Shown piece by piece: positions 53,734 to 64,000 of a stretch of DNA of 64,000 bases (position 1 is its first letter; each line of letters opens with the position of its first letter). The notes under the pieces were generated by a model. That model made no database searches, was not told where the DNA came from, and was given only the letters and a program-made list of their open reading frames with translations. Made by a program: the position numbers and the translations under genes. This DNA is from Gracilaria domingensis (taxonomy: Eukaryota > Rhodophyta > Florideophyceae > Gracilariales > Gracilariaceae), in assembly GCA_022539475.1 (NCBI GenBank), contig VCMS01000240.1, positions 1 to 64,000 of the forward strand, given 5' to 3'.

Positions 53734-54530
53734 GGGAAGAAGAAATGAAAGAGAAACGACGACAAAGACGGCAAAAGAGAGTCGTCCGAGGAGAGAAGGA
53801 GGTCAGGCGACAGTCAAAATCGACGTCAACCTGAGAACGGAGAATATATTTTGAGTTTAAATCACGTGCTTTCGTTCAAAAAGGAACGTAGGTACACGTC
53901 GACCTCAACACAAGGGTGTACGTCTCGTATTATCTACCACTGGTTATAAACCTGTGGTTTCGCAACGTTGTGCGCTGTACACCTGTCAAATCTCGCCCAG
54001 AAAAATAAATCTCTTCTCTCCGCCGCGGTCGCCGCCCTTCCGACGTCCGACCTTCCGTTACCGTCGTGATCCGTGCCATCCACATCCTCGCGTTCTACTG
54101 TGCTCCGTCGTACTTTTTTCCGTCCTCGCACTCGCTACGAAGTGGAGGGCGGAGAAAGAGAATGAGGTACGCTTCACCGCTTAATGGACGCCTCCATCAA
54201 GCGGACATCATCCGTATCTCACGGATTTATGCCGTGCAGTCTTTTCGTACGTTCTTCCATATCCTTCTACGTATCTTTGATCTAAACTAACCCATCCTCA
54301 CCACGTTTCTTTGCGCTATGCGACATGTAAACGGCAGGAAATAAGCTTTGGGTTACCGGGTTCCCGTTTTCACCCTCCAACTCGTTCTATTTGTTCAAGA
54401 AGGTAACCACTCTTTAACGTGCGTTGCTTGTATTTATTCCAACGTTCCCGATGACTGTGAGCACGCGACCAGTTTCATTTCGTTTCTCAAGGTCGATTTC
54501 TGACTGTTCGTATAACCTATCACGCTGTAT
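53734..54530. other. Non-coding region with a possible promoter
   Basis: GGTTATAAACCTG at 53,943 is a TATA-like box. AAAAATAAATCTC follows and then a CT-rich stretch (54,010-54,120), a layout like that at 46,001. Short ORFs only. Confidence 0.3.
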
Positions 54531-54995
54531 TGCCGATCTTGGTTCACTCTGTTGCACCACAGGCGTCTCTAGCTTCTCGCATCTTGCGCTACTTTTGGTT
54601 TGTTGGCGATCTTGGTTGACTTGGTTGCGACTTAGACTCTTCTCTCTTCTCGCGTCTTGCGCTACTTTTGGTGTATTGGCGATATTGGTTGATATTGGTT
54701 GACTAGCTTGCGCGATAGGTTCATCAATGGCGATCTTGGTTGACTAGGTTGCGCCATAGGACCGTCTCTCTTTTCTCGCGTCTTGCGTTACTTTTGGTGC
54801 ATTGGCGATGTGGTTTGACTTGGTTGCCTCATATGCTCGCCTCTCTTCTCGCGCCTTACGTTGATCTTCCAGTATTGGCGATCTTGGTTGACTGACGTGC
54901 GGGATAGGAGATTCTGGTACTTGGTTGCGTCATAGGCTGCTCTCTCGTTTATCGCATCTTGCGGTATTTTTGCTGCATGGGCATTCTTGGTGTCC
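54531..54995. repeat. Degenerate tandem repeat of about 73 bp, six to seven copies
   Basis: The unit runs TTGGCGATCTTGGTTGACTT, then GGTTGCG, CTCTTCTCGC and ACTTTTGGTG. Copies start near 54,531, 54,603, 54,677 (partial), 54,727, 54,802, 54,874 (partial), 54,919 and 54,978 (partial). Copies are 75-90% alike by eye. There is no conserved reading frame, so it is a minisatellite-type array. Confidence 0.8.
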
Positions 54996-56150
54996 TTGCT
55001 TGTGAATTATCGCTTCGCTATCTTTCGCACTTTACGATGAATGGATTGTTGCTAATCTAACCGATCCCTTTCGTTCTTCTTCTTCCTTTTGCGATTTACT
55101 ACGTCTCTCGACTTTTCTAGCGCAAAGTTTCTGTTTTGCTTTATCAATGGTACGCTCCATCGTATTTGAAATGTATCCAATGGAGCATTGGCTAACTTAT
55201 GGATACTTTGTGCTTGCATATACAGGTAAATAACTTCTGATGCGGACATATCCCACGATTTACACGTGAATTGAAAGTGCAACGCGTATGCATCTGGGCA
55301 TGGTTCCTCAGGTAGGGATATGTGTTCTAGCAATACCGCACTTTGGTGCAGGTGCAGTCTGTGGCAGCTGCCGCAGATTGCGTTTACATTCGCTCCATCA
55401 TGGGGAAATGGTACATGTAATATAGCGAAATAGTGGATAGCAAAAGCGGTCGATAGAAGAATAAATAGGAATAAAACGGTATGATTTCACAATGGGCATC
55501 ATCTGTACTAGTACCACTATTCCATGCGTTGCAGGGTATCATTTCGCAGAAGGTATCGTGTAATGTGCACCTTAATTGAAACTGAACGTAGACTTCGCTA
55601 AATACCTTTCAGGTAGCCCTCGACTAAAGAACTAGCACGATGGGAAAGCCCACCAGTATTTACTGCACAGCGATTCTGGACGACGCAAGCAATTATCTCC
55701 AAATTTTGAAACAATTGATCTCGATATTTTTTCAAAAAATTTACTGCACGACCCTTGCCATTTTCTGGACGACCCTCGCCAAAAACTAGCATCTGCAAGA
55801 GACAGACGATGGAATACTTTAGAAAGTAGCTTATGGGAGGACAGTATACCACTCGATGAGTTAGAATTCACACTGATTGTCTGCGTTTCTGCAAGCAAAG
55901 TTCTTCCACGAGCAACGCGGCCAACGAAAACGCCTTCGCCTTGGATGGGTGCGAGCGGCTTGCGGCTTCCTTGCCTGGCACGCCAGCCATCTCAGCAGTT
56001 TTAAAGTTCGTTTCGAACGCCTTACCCGCTTCTATAGTCACGTCTAGGGCCTTCCGCGTACAATTCTTCATCGAATCCTGCACAGTTCTAGCTTATCCTA
56101 CGGCAATAACGCGCTGTTGTGGTGTACAATAGACAAGAACTCGCATTATT
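54996..56150. other. AT-rich region with short minus-strand ORFs
   Basis: Minus-strand ORFs at 55,052-55,333, 55,598-55,852 and 55,868-56,083 (72-93 codons) have plausible composition but no recognisable motif. They may belong with the two longer ORFs upstream on the same strand as parts of one element. Confidence 0.3.
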
Positions 56151-56885
56151 TCACGATCTGGATTGCATTGCTGCACCGCAATCAAGGTTAGCGTTAAGTT
56201 TATCAGGAACACGCTTGAAAAACTCCTTACCCTCAACGCTTCTAGGTTCATCAACCACTTGCATAGTTTTCCAGATTGCTTTCAATGCAGAAGTAGTATG
56301 ACGAGCGTGAGCCTCAAACATTTCGAGCTGAAGAGTACGGCGTTTTAGCTCATCATTCTCCACTGAACTTGCGTCACGTCTAGCAGAAAGAACAGAAACA
56401 AGCCCGTCCATGCTAACAATATTAACATCCCGCGTGTTACTTCGTGATGAGTATTGACTACGACTGACAGCATTCCCTCCAAATCCGTATGGTGATATGC
56501 CTTCATTAACGCCTTCCGTTTGTTGCGTGTCTGCCTCCAGTGCTCTAGTCACTAGAGGTTGCAGAATAGGGTGCAATGTAAGAAAGAAATGCGCCTTCTT
56601 GACGTAACTAACAATTTTAGAGAAACCAGGAAACGCTTCCAGATCAAATTGTCCAGTTGATTCGTAGCCAGATAAGCATATACCGTAACGGCTCTTGAAT
56701 GCAGCGAATTTAGGCTTGATTAGACCACCCTCTCGTTCATATGGTCGCTGTGCAGAGTTAAATAAACTCATATAACTGAGAATAACATCACCTGTAAGCA
56801 TGACATTTGAAGGTGGTTTAAAAGATGGATCATTAAACAATTGAGCAGTCTTCTCGCACCAAGGATCTTCGTGCTGCCAGCCCAA
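56151..56885 (-). CDS. Hypothetical protein, 5' end unclear
   Basis: A 244-codon open frame with no ATG near its start, so it is a 3' exon or a truncated gene. It has a Tyr/Phe-rich front half, a Ser/Arg-rich middle (GNAVSRSQYSSRSN) and a helical, charged end (ELKRRTLQLEMFEAHARHTT). Codon use is AT-leaning like the surroundings and unlike the GC-rich host genes. I do not recognise it. Same-strand neighbours at 56,993-57,529 suggest a two-gene unit, perhaps an unclassified mobile element. Confidence 0.4.
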   Translation of the reverse strand: MGWQHEDPWCEKTAQLFNDPSFKPPSNVMLTGDVILSYMSLFNSAQRPYEREGGLIKPKFAAFKSRYGICLSGYESTGQFDLEAFPGFSKIVSYVKKAHFFLTLHPILQPLVTRALEADTQQTEGVNEGISPYGFGGNAVSRSQYSSRSNTRDVNIVSMDGLVSVLSARRDASSVENDELKRRTLQLEMFEAHARHTTSALKAIWKTMQVVDEPRSVEGKEFFKRVPDKLNANLDCGAAMQSRS

Positions 56886-56992
56886 CTCAGTGCTATTTAA
56901 TCATTCAATCAATTTCTCTGCGCCGCAGTCATTTGTAACTAAGCAAGGACATGGAGTAAAGGGCAATTTTTTGACGCTTCAAACGCTAAAGT

Positions 56993-57529
56993 TTATCTGT
57001 CGGTAAGTGAAGAACTATTCACAGGTTTTGTTGTTCTAGAAAAACCAATTTTAACCTTTCTATCTTCAAGCACTGGAATATATATTCGAATATATAATGT
57101 TACTTCTTCGCCGATGTCCTTTTGCTCAATGCAAGCGGTTTTCACTGACAATCTCGACCGAATAGCCATATTGAATTTTGCATGATGAGGTAGATCATTA
57201 ATGATTGGCTGAAGATCCAAGAACGAAACAGTGCGCTGCACCATATTTGTCACGATCAGTTTGAATTTAGTATTACGCTTTGAATTGTATGTTGGAACGA
57301 TTTTAAGAGCTTTTAATGCTCGCTTGTATAATTCGTTGTTTACCTTTTGCTGTGGTAGAATGGCTATAGCAGTAGATACATCTGTCGGTGCTTCTTGAGT
57401 TGTTGACGCATTATTTGTTGGTTGTGAGGGCTGTGGTTGTGAGGGCTCTGCTGAAATGTCCAATATTCGAAACGTTTGTGCTACGCATTGACGGTAATTG
57501 GGAACCTCGCAATTTGAAGTGCACGACAT
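56993..57529 (-). CDS. Hypothetical protein, 178 residues
   Basis: ATG 57,529 starts MSCTSNCEVPNYRQC. A Gln/Pro/Thr-rich linker (residues 30-60) is followed by a mixed alpha/beta-looking region (YKRALKALKIVPTYNSKRN, GEEVTLYIRIYIPVLEDRK), ending at 56,993. It is unbroken, AT-leaning and has no named motif. The strand pattern in the last third could be a capsid-like or DNA-binding fold, but nothing in the sequence proves it. Confidence 0.4.
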   Translation of the reverse strand: MSCTSNCEVPNYRQCVAQTFRILDISAEPSQPQPSQPTNNASTTQEAPTDVSTAIAILPQQKVNNELYKRALKALKIVPTYNSKRNTKFKLIVTNMVQRTVSFLDLQPIINDLPHHAKFNMAIRSRLSVKTACIEQKDIGEEVTLYIRIYIPVLEDRKVKIGFSRTTKPVNSSSLTDR

Positions 57530-60000
57530 GAAAGGAGGTTTACGTGTTTGAATGTGTAAGCGCTCTGCAAGTATAGATCTGATTGCATTGCAACAGTGTA
57601 TGCGATAGCAATTGGCGTCCGTTTCTATGAAAGCGAAACGAATCGAGCTGTCTACGGAAACGGTTGCGGAAACGAGAGCAAGGCAACGTGTGCAATGACT
57701 ATTGCATACGTCTTGATTGTCCCTTTCTGGTTTCCAAATTTGTAAACTAATGGAATGGCTCTAAGTGGTCTCCTTTTTTTGGGTTCAAAATTTTGAAAAA
57801 ATCTGGGCAGAAATCATTATCTTCAGCCAAATGGTTTCACAAATTTTTGTGCTAAACATCCTCATTTTGGTCACTTTTCAGCTTTACTAGGGCGAAATTT
57901 GATGTTCATGGGGGCATTGCTTGACAACCTTTTAAGGTATTTTAAAAAATACTTTCTTTGAATTTCACCTTTGTCAGTTAGCGGCACTTCTACCAGATTC
58001 TAAGTACAACTTGGCCTCTTCGGTAAAATCCTCGTTGAGCTCTGCGTTGGGCATATGTCCATGAAAACAAATGATGTGTGGCAGGTAAACGTAAATGTAC
58101 TCATGTTGGTTGCTCGTTGTCTGGCCCCTACGGTCATCCCAAGTGAAGGATCGTCACTATCCCTCTTGTAGAAAGACTAGGACGGATGCGCACCGTTTTC
58201 TTGTGATTTTGCTTCTCAGGAAAGTCACCGTTCCCAAAACTGTGGCACAAACTACCGAACAGTTTGTACTGTTCGCTTTTTTTTGAGTACAAGATTCAAA
58301 CTAAGTGCACCGATACTGAGTACCCGTGCGGTGAGCCTCTTCGCAAGTAAACATAAATATTACTCTTCGTTCTGCTTCTTTGACCCAGGGAGAAGAACAG
58401 AGCAGTTTTATGCTTTTGAAGTCCTTTCTTGTTCACAAGACCTATTTTGCAAGCAAAGAGACATTTGTCGTTCATTAGCTGCATAACTGATCTCCACTGT
58501 TGCACCTCTCGCGCCCTCAGACATTTTGATTGTGCAAAGGATAACCGCGAGAGTACACGCTATACGTTCACAACGACAGAATCTGACTCAATAAGAATGA
58601 AACTGTACATTTTCACCGACTAAAACTTGTAAAAATTATGCCAAACTTATAAACTCATTTTTTATAATGACGACAAACATTAAAGTAGTGACGAGGATGC
58701 TTATAATTCCATATTTCCCCGAGTTCATGATTTCACCGACTCTAGTTCTTATTTATAGTTATTGTTGCTGCGTTCAGCGTCAATCTTAAGTGACAAAGCG
58801 AACTGCGATCAACTGAAAAGATATAAATGAATTGTTTTTTTATTTCTAATTTTGAACACAGTTTTACTGCAAAAAGAATTGAGCTCTGCTTGTATCGTTA
58901 ATCGTAGTTTATCTTCTATACAGAATAGCTTTTATTTTATTTTGAAAATGCTTATCGTCTTATTTTCAGCACTTTCCTTTGATTGAAAAGTAGGTGAAAC
59001 TGCTTCTTAAAATCTTGTTAATAGTATTTATGATAGTACGTCACGAGAACGACAAGGGTTGAAGTAGTTGATCTCGATTAGGATTCGTAACTGAGTTACT
59101 GTCCTAGTAGAATTCTGTATCTACACCACACTAGAATAACTTCGCTCTCTCCTGTTCCAAAGAAAAGCGAACAAAGCTGTCCATTCCGCTGACTCTTCAC
59201 GAGCAGGTTATATGATGTCTCTATAAGGGAATTTTCAGGCACGCAGAAGAAGATTTATTTGGGTCGGTAATAGATATAGTGGGTGAATCTACATAGATTT
59301 AGTACTACAGAAGCAATTATCCATTGTATGCTTTATAAAGCAATTCGTGTGCAATTTAGTTCAAGTTTCATTTTCTTTTCCATGACCAGTTGGCTTCATT
59401 TATTTTTTGATAAATGCCCATTTGGTTTACTCTTTCTTGTTTTAGGTATTGAAAAGGCTAAATCTGTTTGGAATAATGCAGCTCTATGCAGACGCAGGAA
59501 AAGCCCATATCCTTAAAATGCTTTGCTATATTCTGTTGGGGCTGAAGCGCAGAGAACCACTTGATTGCTCTGTAGCAGATTAGTTGTGGAACTCGTATGG
59601 TATTCTGTTATGAAGAAAATAAATCGCTGTAGAGGAAGTCTGAGCCTCCAAGGTTGCAAACCTAATTACTTTTCTTTTTCTATTTTTGTTTTCCTTTGCA
59701 AAAATTCGAAAAGTTGTTAGAGGTTGGGTGTTACGAGACTGGCTCTAAGATACCCCGTGCTTCCCTGCAATGCCTCAGTACGCAGTACGTCTCGCGGGTA
59801 GTTTGTTTTTATTTCATTGAAGTTGTGATTGTAACTACGCCGTGGTAGGATATCCGTTCTTGAGTGACACCTAGTCAGTTCTTCCTTTGTTTGGATGCCT
59901 ACGAAATGACTAGTACTAAAACGCGTACTGGCTACAATGGGTTGTCCTTAACCGGTAAGACCAGGTAATGTTAACTTAAGGACCGATTCGCCTCCCCATT
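57530..60000. other. AT-rich gene-poor region
   Basis: 2.5 kb with no ORF above 77 codons of convincing quality, many A/T runs and no repeats that I could define. Confidence 0.4.
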
Positions 60001-62601
60001 GAACCAAACATCATTTGTGGCAGGATGTTTGTATCTTTTCTCAGCAGCGACTCGCGTTGTTTACGGCTGGGAACGGCCGCTAGACAACGTGTTCGATTCC
60101 TTCATATTCCGCGGGCTCGTGCCTCGTGCGCTCCAATCGCTAACTGGACAATGCTATCATCACTAGTCTCATTGCGTCGAACGAATTCGCGGGGCCCATT
60201 GACTCTTGACCAATCCTCTTCGCAAGCTTCTCTCATTATTAGTCGCGTCAGTCGACGATCTGCAACTGCGTAATTATCTGCAACACATCGGTGCAATCAC
60301 CAGCTCCGATTCAAAGATGTTTCCAATCCGTAAGTGCATGCTTCGGCAACGGTGTAAACAGTCATATCGTTCCAACACCTGACGGGAGACTCTCGCAAGA
60401 GTCCATATCAACTCCCTCTTCATTCCGTTTAAGTAATCTGAGTTGCACAGTCACGGACACATCACCGCAAAAGTTTTCTGGGCATCTTTCGCGTGACAAC
60501 CTGTGTTTGTCGGCAGATCGCATGAGCGTTCACCTATGGAAGCCAAAACGGCGTTTTTCCGTTTTTGAAGTCCGTACCTTCCGTACAAACAGCATCTTTG
60601 ATTTCCCAGGATATGTTCCAGTTTGGTGTTTGGAGTCTGGTAAAACGGGAGCTCCACATTCATGTCTTACATCTAAATGATCACCAAGCCCAATGGAATG
60701 AAAGCACAAAACTCACCATTAACTGCTTACCGAATGAGTACGGTGAGTTGACCACTTTAAAAATTGGTGATCTTTGATTGAGTGGCCACGTTCAATTCTT
60801 TTCCCTTGGCATCTGCTGCTTCCATTCTCAAGTTTGAGAAGAAACCACTGGCACAAGACGATTCGCTGCTGGCTTGGATTGGAGGGTGACAAACATGCGG
60901 TTCTTCGAAACAGGTATGCAAAATCAAAAAGGGGGGCTGTCTTTGTCACTATCAGGAACTTGTCAAGTGCAGACCAAGGAAGATTCCATCCACTGATGAT
61001 CTTAATTTGTGTGACCGAACTGCTTATCGACTTGTTCTCGGATCAAAAAAAGAAGCATATCAATTCTAGTGCCGATGACGAATTTCGTAGCGCGCATCTG
61101 ACAACAGCGGGTCTCGAGAACAGTTTGCATGTTACCCAAGGTTACAAGCAGTTCCACTGCTTGCAAAAGTACGTGAAGCTGGTAGAATGAAAGTTGCACG
61201 GCTCTGACGACACATGCAGCGCCTTACGAGTCCAAAGGTTACACGCGTAGATCCAATAAGCAATTCAATGACGGAATAACTCGTTGTCGATAAAGAGATA
61301 TTTGATATACTTGCATGGATGGCAGTCCCTCACACTCGACATGCTTTCAAACATCACTCGCGCTGGCATCGGGCAAGAGGGTGCGGCTCTTGCGCTAATG
61401 GTCCTTACCACTTCTCCTCACCGCCATGGACTGCATGGCTGACAGCGTTGGGCTTGAGAGAACCTCGCAGAAGAAGTCGTCAGCGTTTGGAACTGGACAT
61501 AACGCAAGGTGTGAAGATGAACCGTGCGTGGTATATCCTTGAAGGATACCTTCTTTTGGAATGAGGTCTCATGAGTAAGGTGTCTTAAAAAAGGGCGCAG
61601 TAGAAAACAGGACAAGGTTATACATGCACCTTTTGCAAAGCGTGACTTTTACGAATTGGACTGTGCCGAAACGAGACAAGATATTGGTACAGGACATGAA
61701 AACCAAACAGAGGGGTGATTGCAGGACAAGTCGGAAAGAACGCACCTCTATCTAAGGCAAATAACTTTGGGAGGTTGGGCGGTGCTGTGTGTTGACGTAT
61801 GTATAGCAGGACTGCCGTTGGCTCATGTATGACAGAAGATCACGGGCTAGTGCATGCTGTTGATGCAGTTGTGCACGGACACGTTGACTGCATCTGGAGA
61901 GGGTCTTGCTCTCGGAAGAAGGAATGGGGGGTGAGGGTTCCACTGCGGGTGCTATTTCGATCGATCTTGCAGGTGGGAGTGGAAAGAAAGTGGCAAGGGT
62001 GAAGTTCAGACCTCGGTGGCACGTGCACGCTGTTCCGTGCGTGAGAACAAGTTACAGTGAACAAGCACCGTCCGAAAAGACTTGTGAGTAGGACTTTTTT
62101 CTTTTTTTGTTGATGCTGCTTGTACTTGCCGAAGGTTATCCTTAGTGCGAGCAGGTTTTTGGTATGATGGGCATAAAACATGATGGTGTGTATGGAGCTT
62201 AACTTAAACGGGGACAACGGGATTCGGAACGACGAATCGAAGCGCGTGGAGCAGAATCGGAGCGGTTCATAGCAGGGTCGAGGGGATTGGGGAGATACAC
62301 ATATATGCGAGTGGATGCGGGAAGACAAGTTTTATCGGGCTCGCATGAAGAGATATTGCGAGAGCGAGAGCGCGCGCGAAGCAGACAGCTTGTGCGGCGC
62401 GAGCACGTCATGATGACGCCGATGAAGCGGGGAGAGAAATGTTTGAACAAGAAAAGCATATAATAAGGCACGGGAGCAAGCATGTGTGGCGCAAGCGAGA
62501 GCAAGACAAGATTGCTCGAGGAAAACATTTGATAGTTAGATATACGAAGGTACAAGTAACGATTTGTTGCAACTTGCAAGCGAACGGCGCAGACCTCCTG
62601 G
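60001..62601. other. Gene-poor region with weak coding-like fragments
   Basis: At 60,560-61,190 the plus strand gives two fragments (MFQFGVWSLVKRELHIHVLH; GRFHPLMILICVTELLIDL) broken by stops. At 60,102-60,296 the minus strand gives another. None can be assigned. The last 400 bases may hold the 3' untranslated region of the FKBP gene. Confidence 0.3.
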
Positions 62602-63326
62602 TCACGACGACAGCCGCGAGAGCAGCTGCACGTCAAACACGACGTCCACCTCGCGCTCGCCCTCAATCTCGCGCAGCCCGAACGCCAGGTGCGCCGGCAC
62701 GGTGAGGCGCCGCTCACAGCCGACGCGCGCGCCGTCCAGGCCGGCGGACCAGCCCTGGACGACGGACGGGTCGCCCAACGTGAGCTGCAGCGGCTCGCCG
62801 TCGCCGTCGCGGCTGCTCTCAAACTTGCGCATGTTGGCCTTGACAAAGGCGTCGTAGTGCACGCGGATGAGGTCGCCAATGCGCACGACGGCGCCGTCGC
62901 CCGCGCGCAGCTCGCGCACCTGCACGCGCGGCGGCGGCGGCGGCTGCTCGGCGGGCGCGAAGCGGCGGCGGCGGCGCAGAATCTGCTGGCGCTTGGTGTG
63001 CTCGACGAGCACGACGCCGCCGTTGGGAATCATGTCGAACGAGAGGCGCTGCTGCGGCAGCGCGCCGTGCAGCTGGCGGTCGCAGCCGCACACGGAGCAG
63101 AGCAGCGGGCGGTGCACGACGCGCTTGGAGAGCACCAGGTGCGGGTAGTCGGGCAGATGCGCGCGCTCGCGCAGCCACACGAACAGCGGCTCGGCGGTGA
63201 AGTGCGCGCACGCGCCGCAGCCGCGGCACGGGTGCGCCTGGAAGGGCGCGCGCAGCAGCGCTACCAGCCGCGAGAGCAGCGACAGCAGGGCGTGCAGCGC
63301 GCGGCGCGCGAAAGCAGCGACGCCAT

Positions 63327-63364
<38 letters not shown>

Positions 63365-63495
63365 AGGTGGGCGCTGGAGGGAGCTGGGGGCGGGGGCGGG
63401 GTCGGGGTCTGGAGGTGCAGGTCAGTCACGTCGCGCGCGGTGCGCGCGGCAACGCGCTCTGACGCGGCGGCGCGCGCCAATTGGCGGCGCGCCAA
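62602..63495 (-). CDS. FKBP-type peptidyl-prolyl isomerase with an N-terminal cysteine-rich module
   Basis: FKBPs catalyse cis-trans isomerisation of proline peptide bonds. The frame is open over 297 codons and ends in TGA 62,602. C-terminal FKBP domain (about residues 195-297): GDLIRVHYDAF, LGDPSVVQGWSAGLDG and LTVPAHLAFG. Ahead of it is a module with two cysteine clusters, C-RG-C-GA-C and C-SV-C-G-C, about 45 residues apart, suggesting one zinc site of the Yippee/Mis18/CULT kind. The first 95 residues are low-complexity (Pro run, ten Arg from a CGG repeat). No ATG lies in this frame before the cysteine module, so the true start, or a 5' exon, is unresolved. It is one of the few unbroken conserved genes here, in a GC-rich island. 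Confidence 0.8.
63335..63366. repeat. CGG trinucleotide repeat
   Basis: About ten GGC/CGG units. On the minus strand it encodes the Arg run of the FKBP N-terminal extension if that part is translated. Confidence 0.85.
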
Positions 63496-63734
63496 TTGAC
63501 GCGGCGGCAGAGCATTTGGGCGCGCGCGTCAATTCGGCGCCGCTGACAGCGCGCACGCGTAGAGCCGCGCGCGCGCGTGCGCCCATTGCCCGCCAGTGCT
63601 GCGCTCCCGCCCGTTTGCGTGGCAGGCGACTGCGGCAGCTCTTTGACGCCGCGCGCCTCGCCCGCCGCCTCGCATCGCCCCGCCGCGCGCCGCCCGCGTC
63701 CCCGCCCGTTCCCGCGCCGCCCGCCCTCCGCCCT

Positions 63735-63769
<35 letters not shown>

Positions 63770-63813
63770 TCCCCCGGCCGCGCCGTTCGCCCCCGAGCTT
63801 CCGCATCGCCATC
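63496..63813. promoter_or_regulatory. Divergent GC-rich promoter region
   Basis: 318 bp between the FKBP frame (minus) and the proline-rich start (plus), very GC-rich with CpG-rich runs and a GCGCGCCAATTGGCGCGC-type palindromic stretch near 63,475-63,500 containing two CCAAT-like cores. No TATA box. It probably drives both genes. Confidence 0.45.
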
Positions 63814-63822
63814 ATGCCCGCC

Positions 63823-63853
<31 letters not shown>

Positions 63854-64000
63854 TGCCGTCGTCGCGCCCGTCGTCCTCGGGCGCCGCGCCGCCGCCGCCG
63901 CCGCCGCCGCCTCCGCCGGGCGCGCCCTCGTCCGGCATGGCCGCCCCGCCGCCGCCGCCGCCGCCGCCCGCCCTGGCCCCCCGCGCGCCGCACCTGCGCC
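63814..64000 (+). CDS. Start of a proline-rich protein, cut by the window end
   Basis: ATG 63,814 in context CGCCATCATGCC opens a frame of 62 codons that leaves the window. It is made of poly-Pro runs (11, 10 and 8 residues) from CCG repeats, separated by Ser/Gly/Ala segments (LPSSRPSSSG, GAPSSG). The reverse strand of the same repeats also stays open but reads only Gly/Arg low complexity, so the plus frame with its Kozak-like ATG is preferred. Identity unknown; formin-like or RNA-binding proteins often start this way. Confidence 0.5.

Noticed and set aside
63529-63993. Gly/Arg-rich minus-strand ORFs at the window end
   Set aside because: Antisense of CCG repeats. The plus frame has a Kozak-like ATG and poly-Pro start.
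1-64000. CRISPR arrays, rRNA genes, bacterial operons, riboswitches
   Set aside because: None seen; the window is nuclear eukaryotic DNA.

Overview
This is a nuclear window from a eukaryote. It carries LTR and tyrosine-recombinase retrotransposons, DDE transposons, a GT-AG intron that restores a reading frame, nuclear genes of mitochondrial proteins (complex I LYR subunit, ribosomal protein bL17m) and a HECT ligase. A phytol/farnesol-kinase-like fragment with a basic N-terminal presequence, sparse introns and the mix of element families suggest an alga, possibly of the red lineage. That assignment is weak. No bacterial-type operons, tRNA, rRNA or CRISPR were seen.

Layout. 1-13,748: a DDE transposase gene split by a complete Ty3/gypsy chromovirus (508-12,777, LTRs of 818 bp, 5-bp duplication GTATC). 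The retroelement runs on the minus strand (gag, then pol with integrase and a C-terminal chromodomain) and carries a long extra ORF on the opposite strand between pol and the 3' LTR. 14.0-15.6 kb: Harbinger-like transposase. 15.6-17.6 kb: animal-type haem peroxidase relic. 21.4-28.2 kb: a cluster of host gene relics: complex I LYR subunit, NLE1/Rsa4 WD40 protein, divergent phytol/farnesol kinase, UPL3/TRIP12-type HECT ligase. 28.25-35.3 kb: a palindromic repeat array containing a full-length Ty1/copia element (28,591-35,004, LTRs of 211 bp, duplication TTCTG). 35.8-36.1 kb: Grx3-type glutaredoxin relic. 37.6-41.9 kb: DIRS/PAT-type element (RT, RNase H, tyrosine recombinase) with split direct repeats. 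43.4-49.5 kb: relics of bL17m, a zinc-finger protein, fructose-1,6-bisphosphatase and a class 3 lipase, plus one intact 139-residue ORF. 52.1-53.7 kb: Plavaka-like transposase. 54.5-55.0 kb: a degenerate 73-bp tandem repeat. 55-62 kb: AT-rich and gene-poor with two unrecognised ORFs. 62.6-64.0 kb: a GC-rich island with an intact FKBP gene and the start of a proline-rich gene.

The main theme is decay. Almost every recognisable coding sequence, host or mobile, is broken. In several (NLE1, DIRS pol, most of the gypsy element, copia gag) the reading frame is kept over more than a kilobase and is interrupted only by nonsense codons, many at positions where tryptophan is expected. The exceptions are the FKBP gene, the proline-rich start and a few unidentified ORFs. 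Two insertions are proven by matching target duplications, one by a restored reading frame and one by a restored palindrome.
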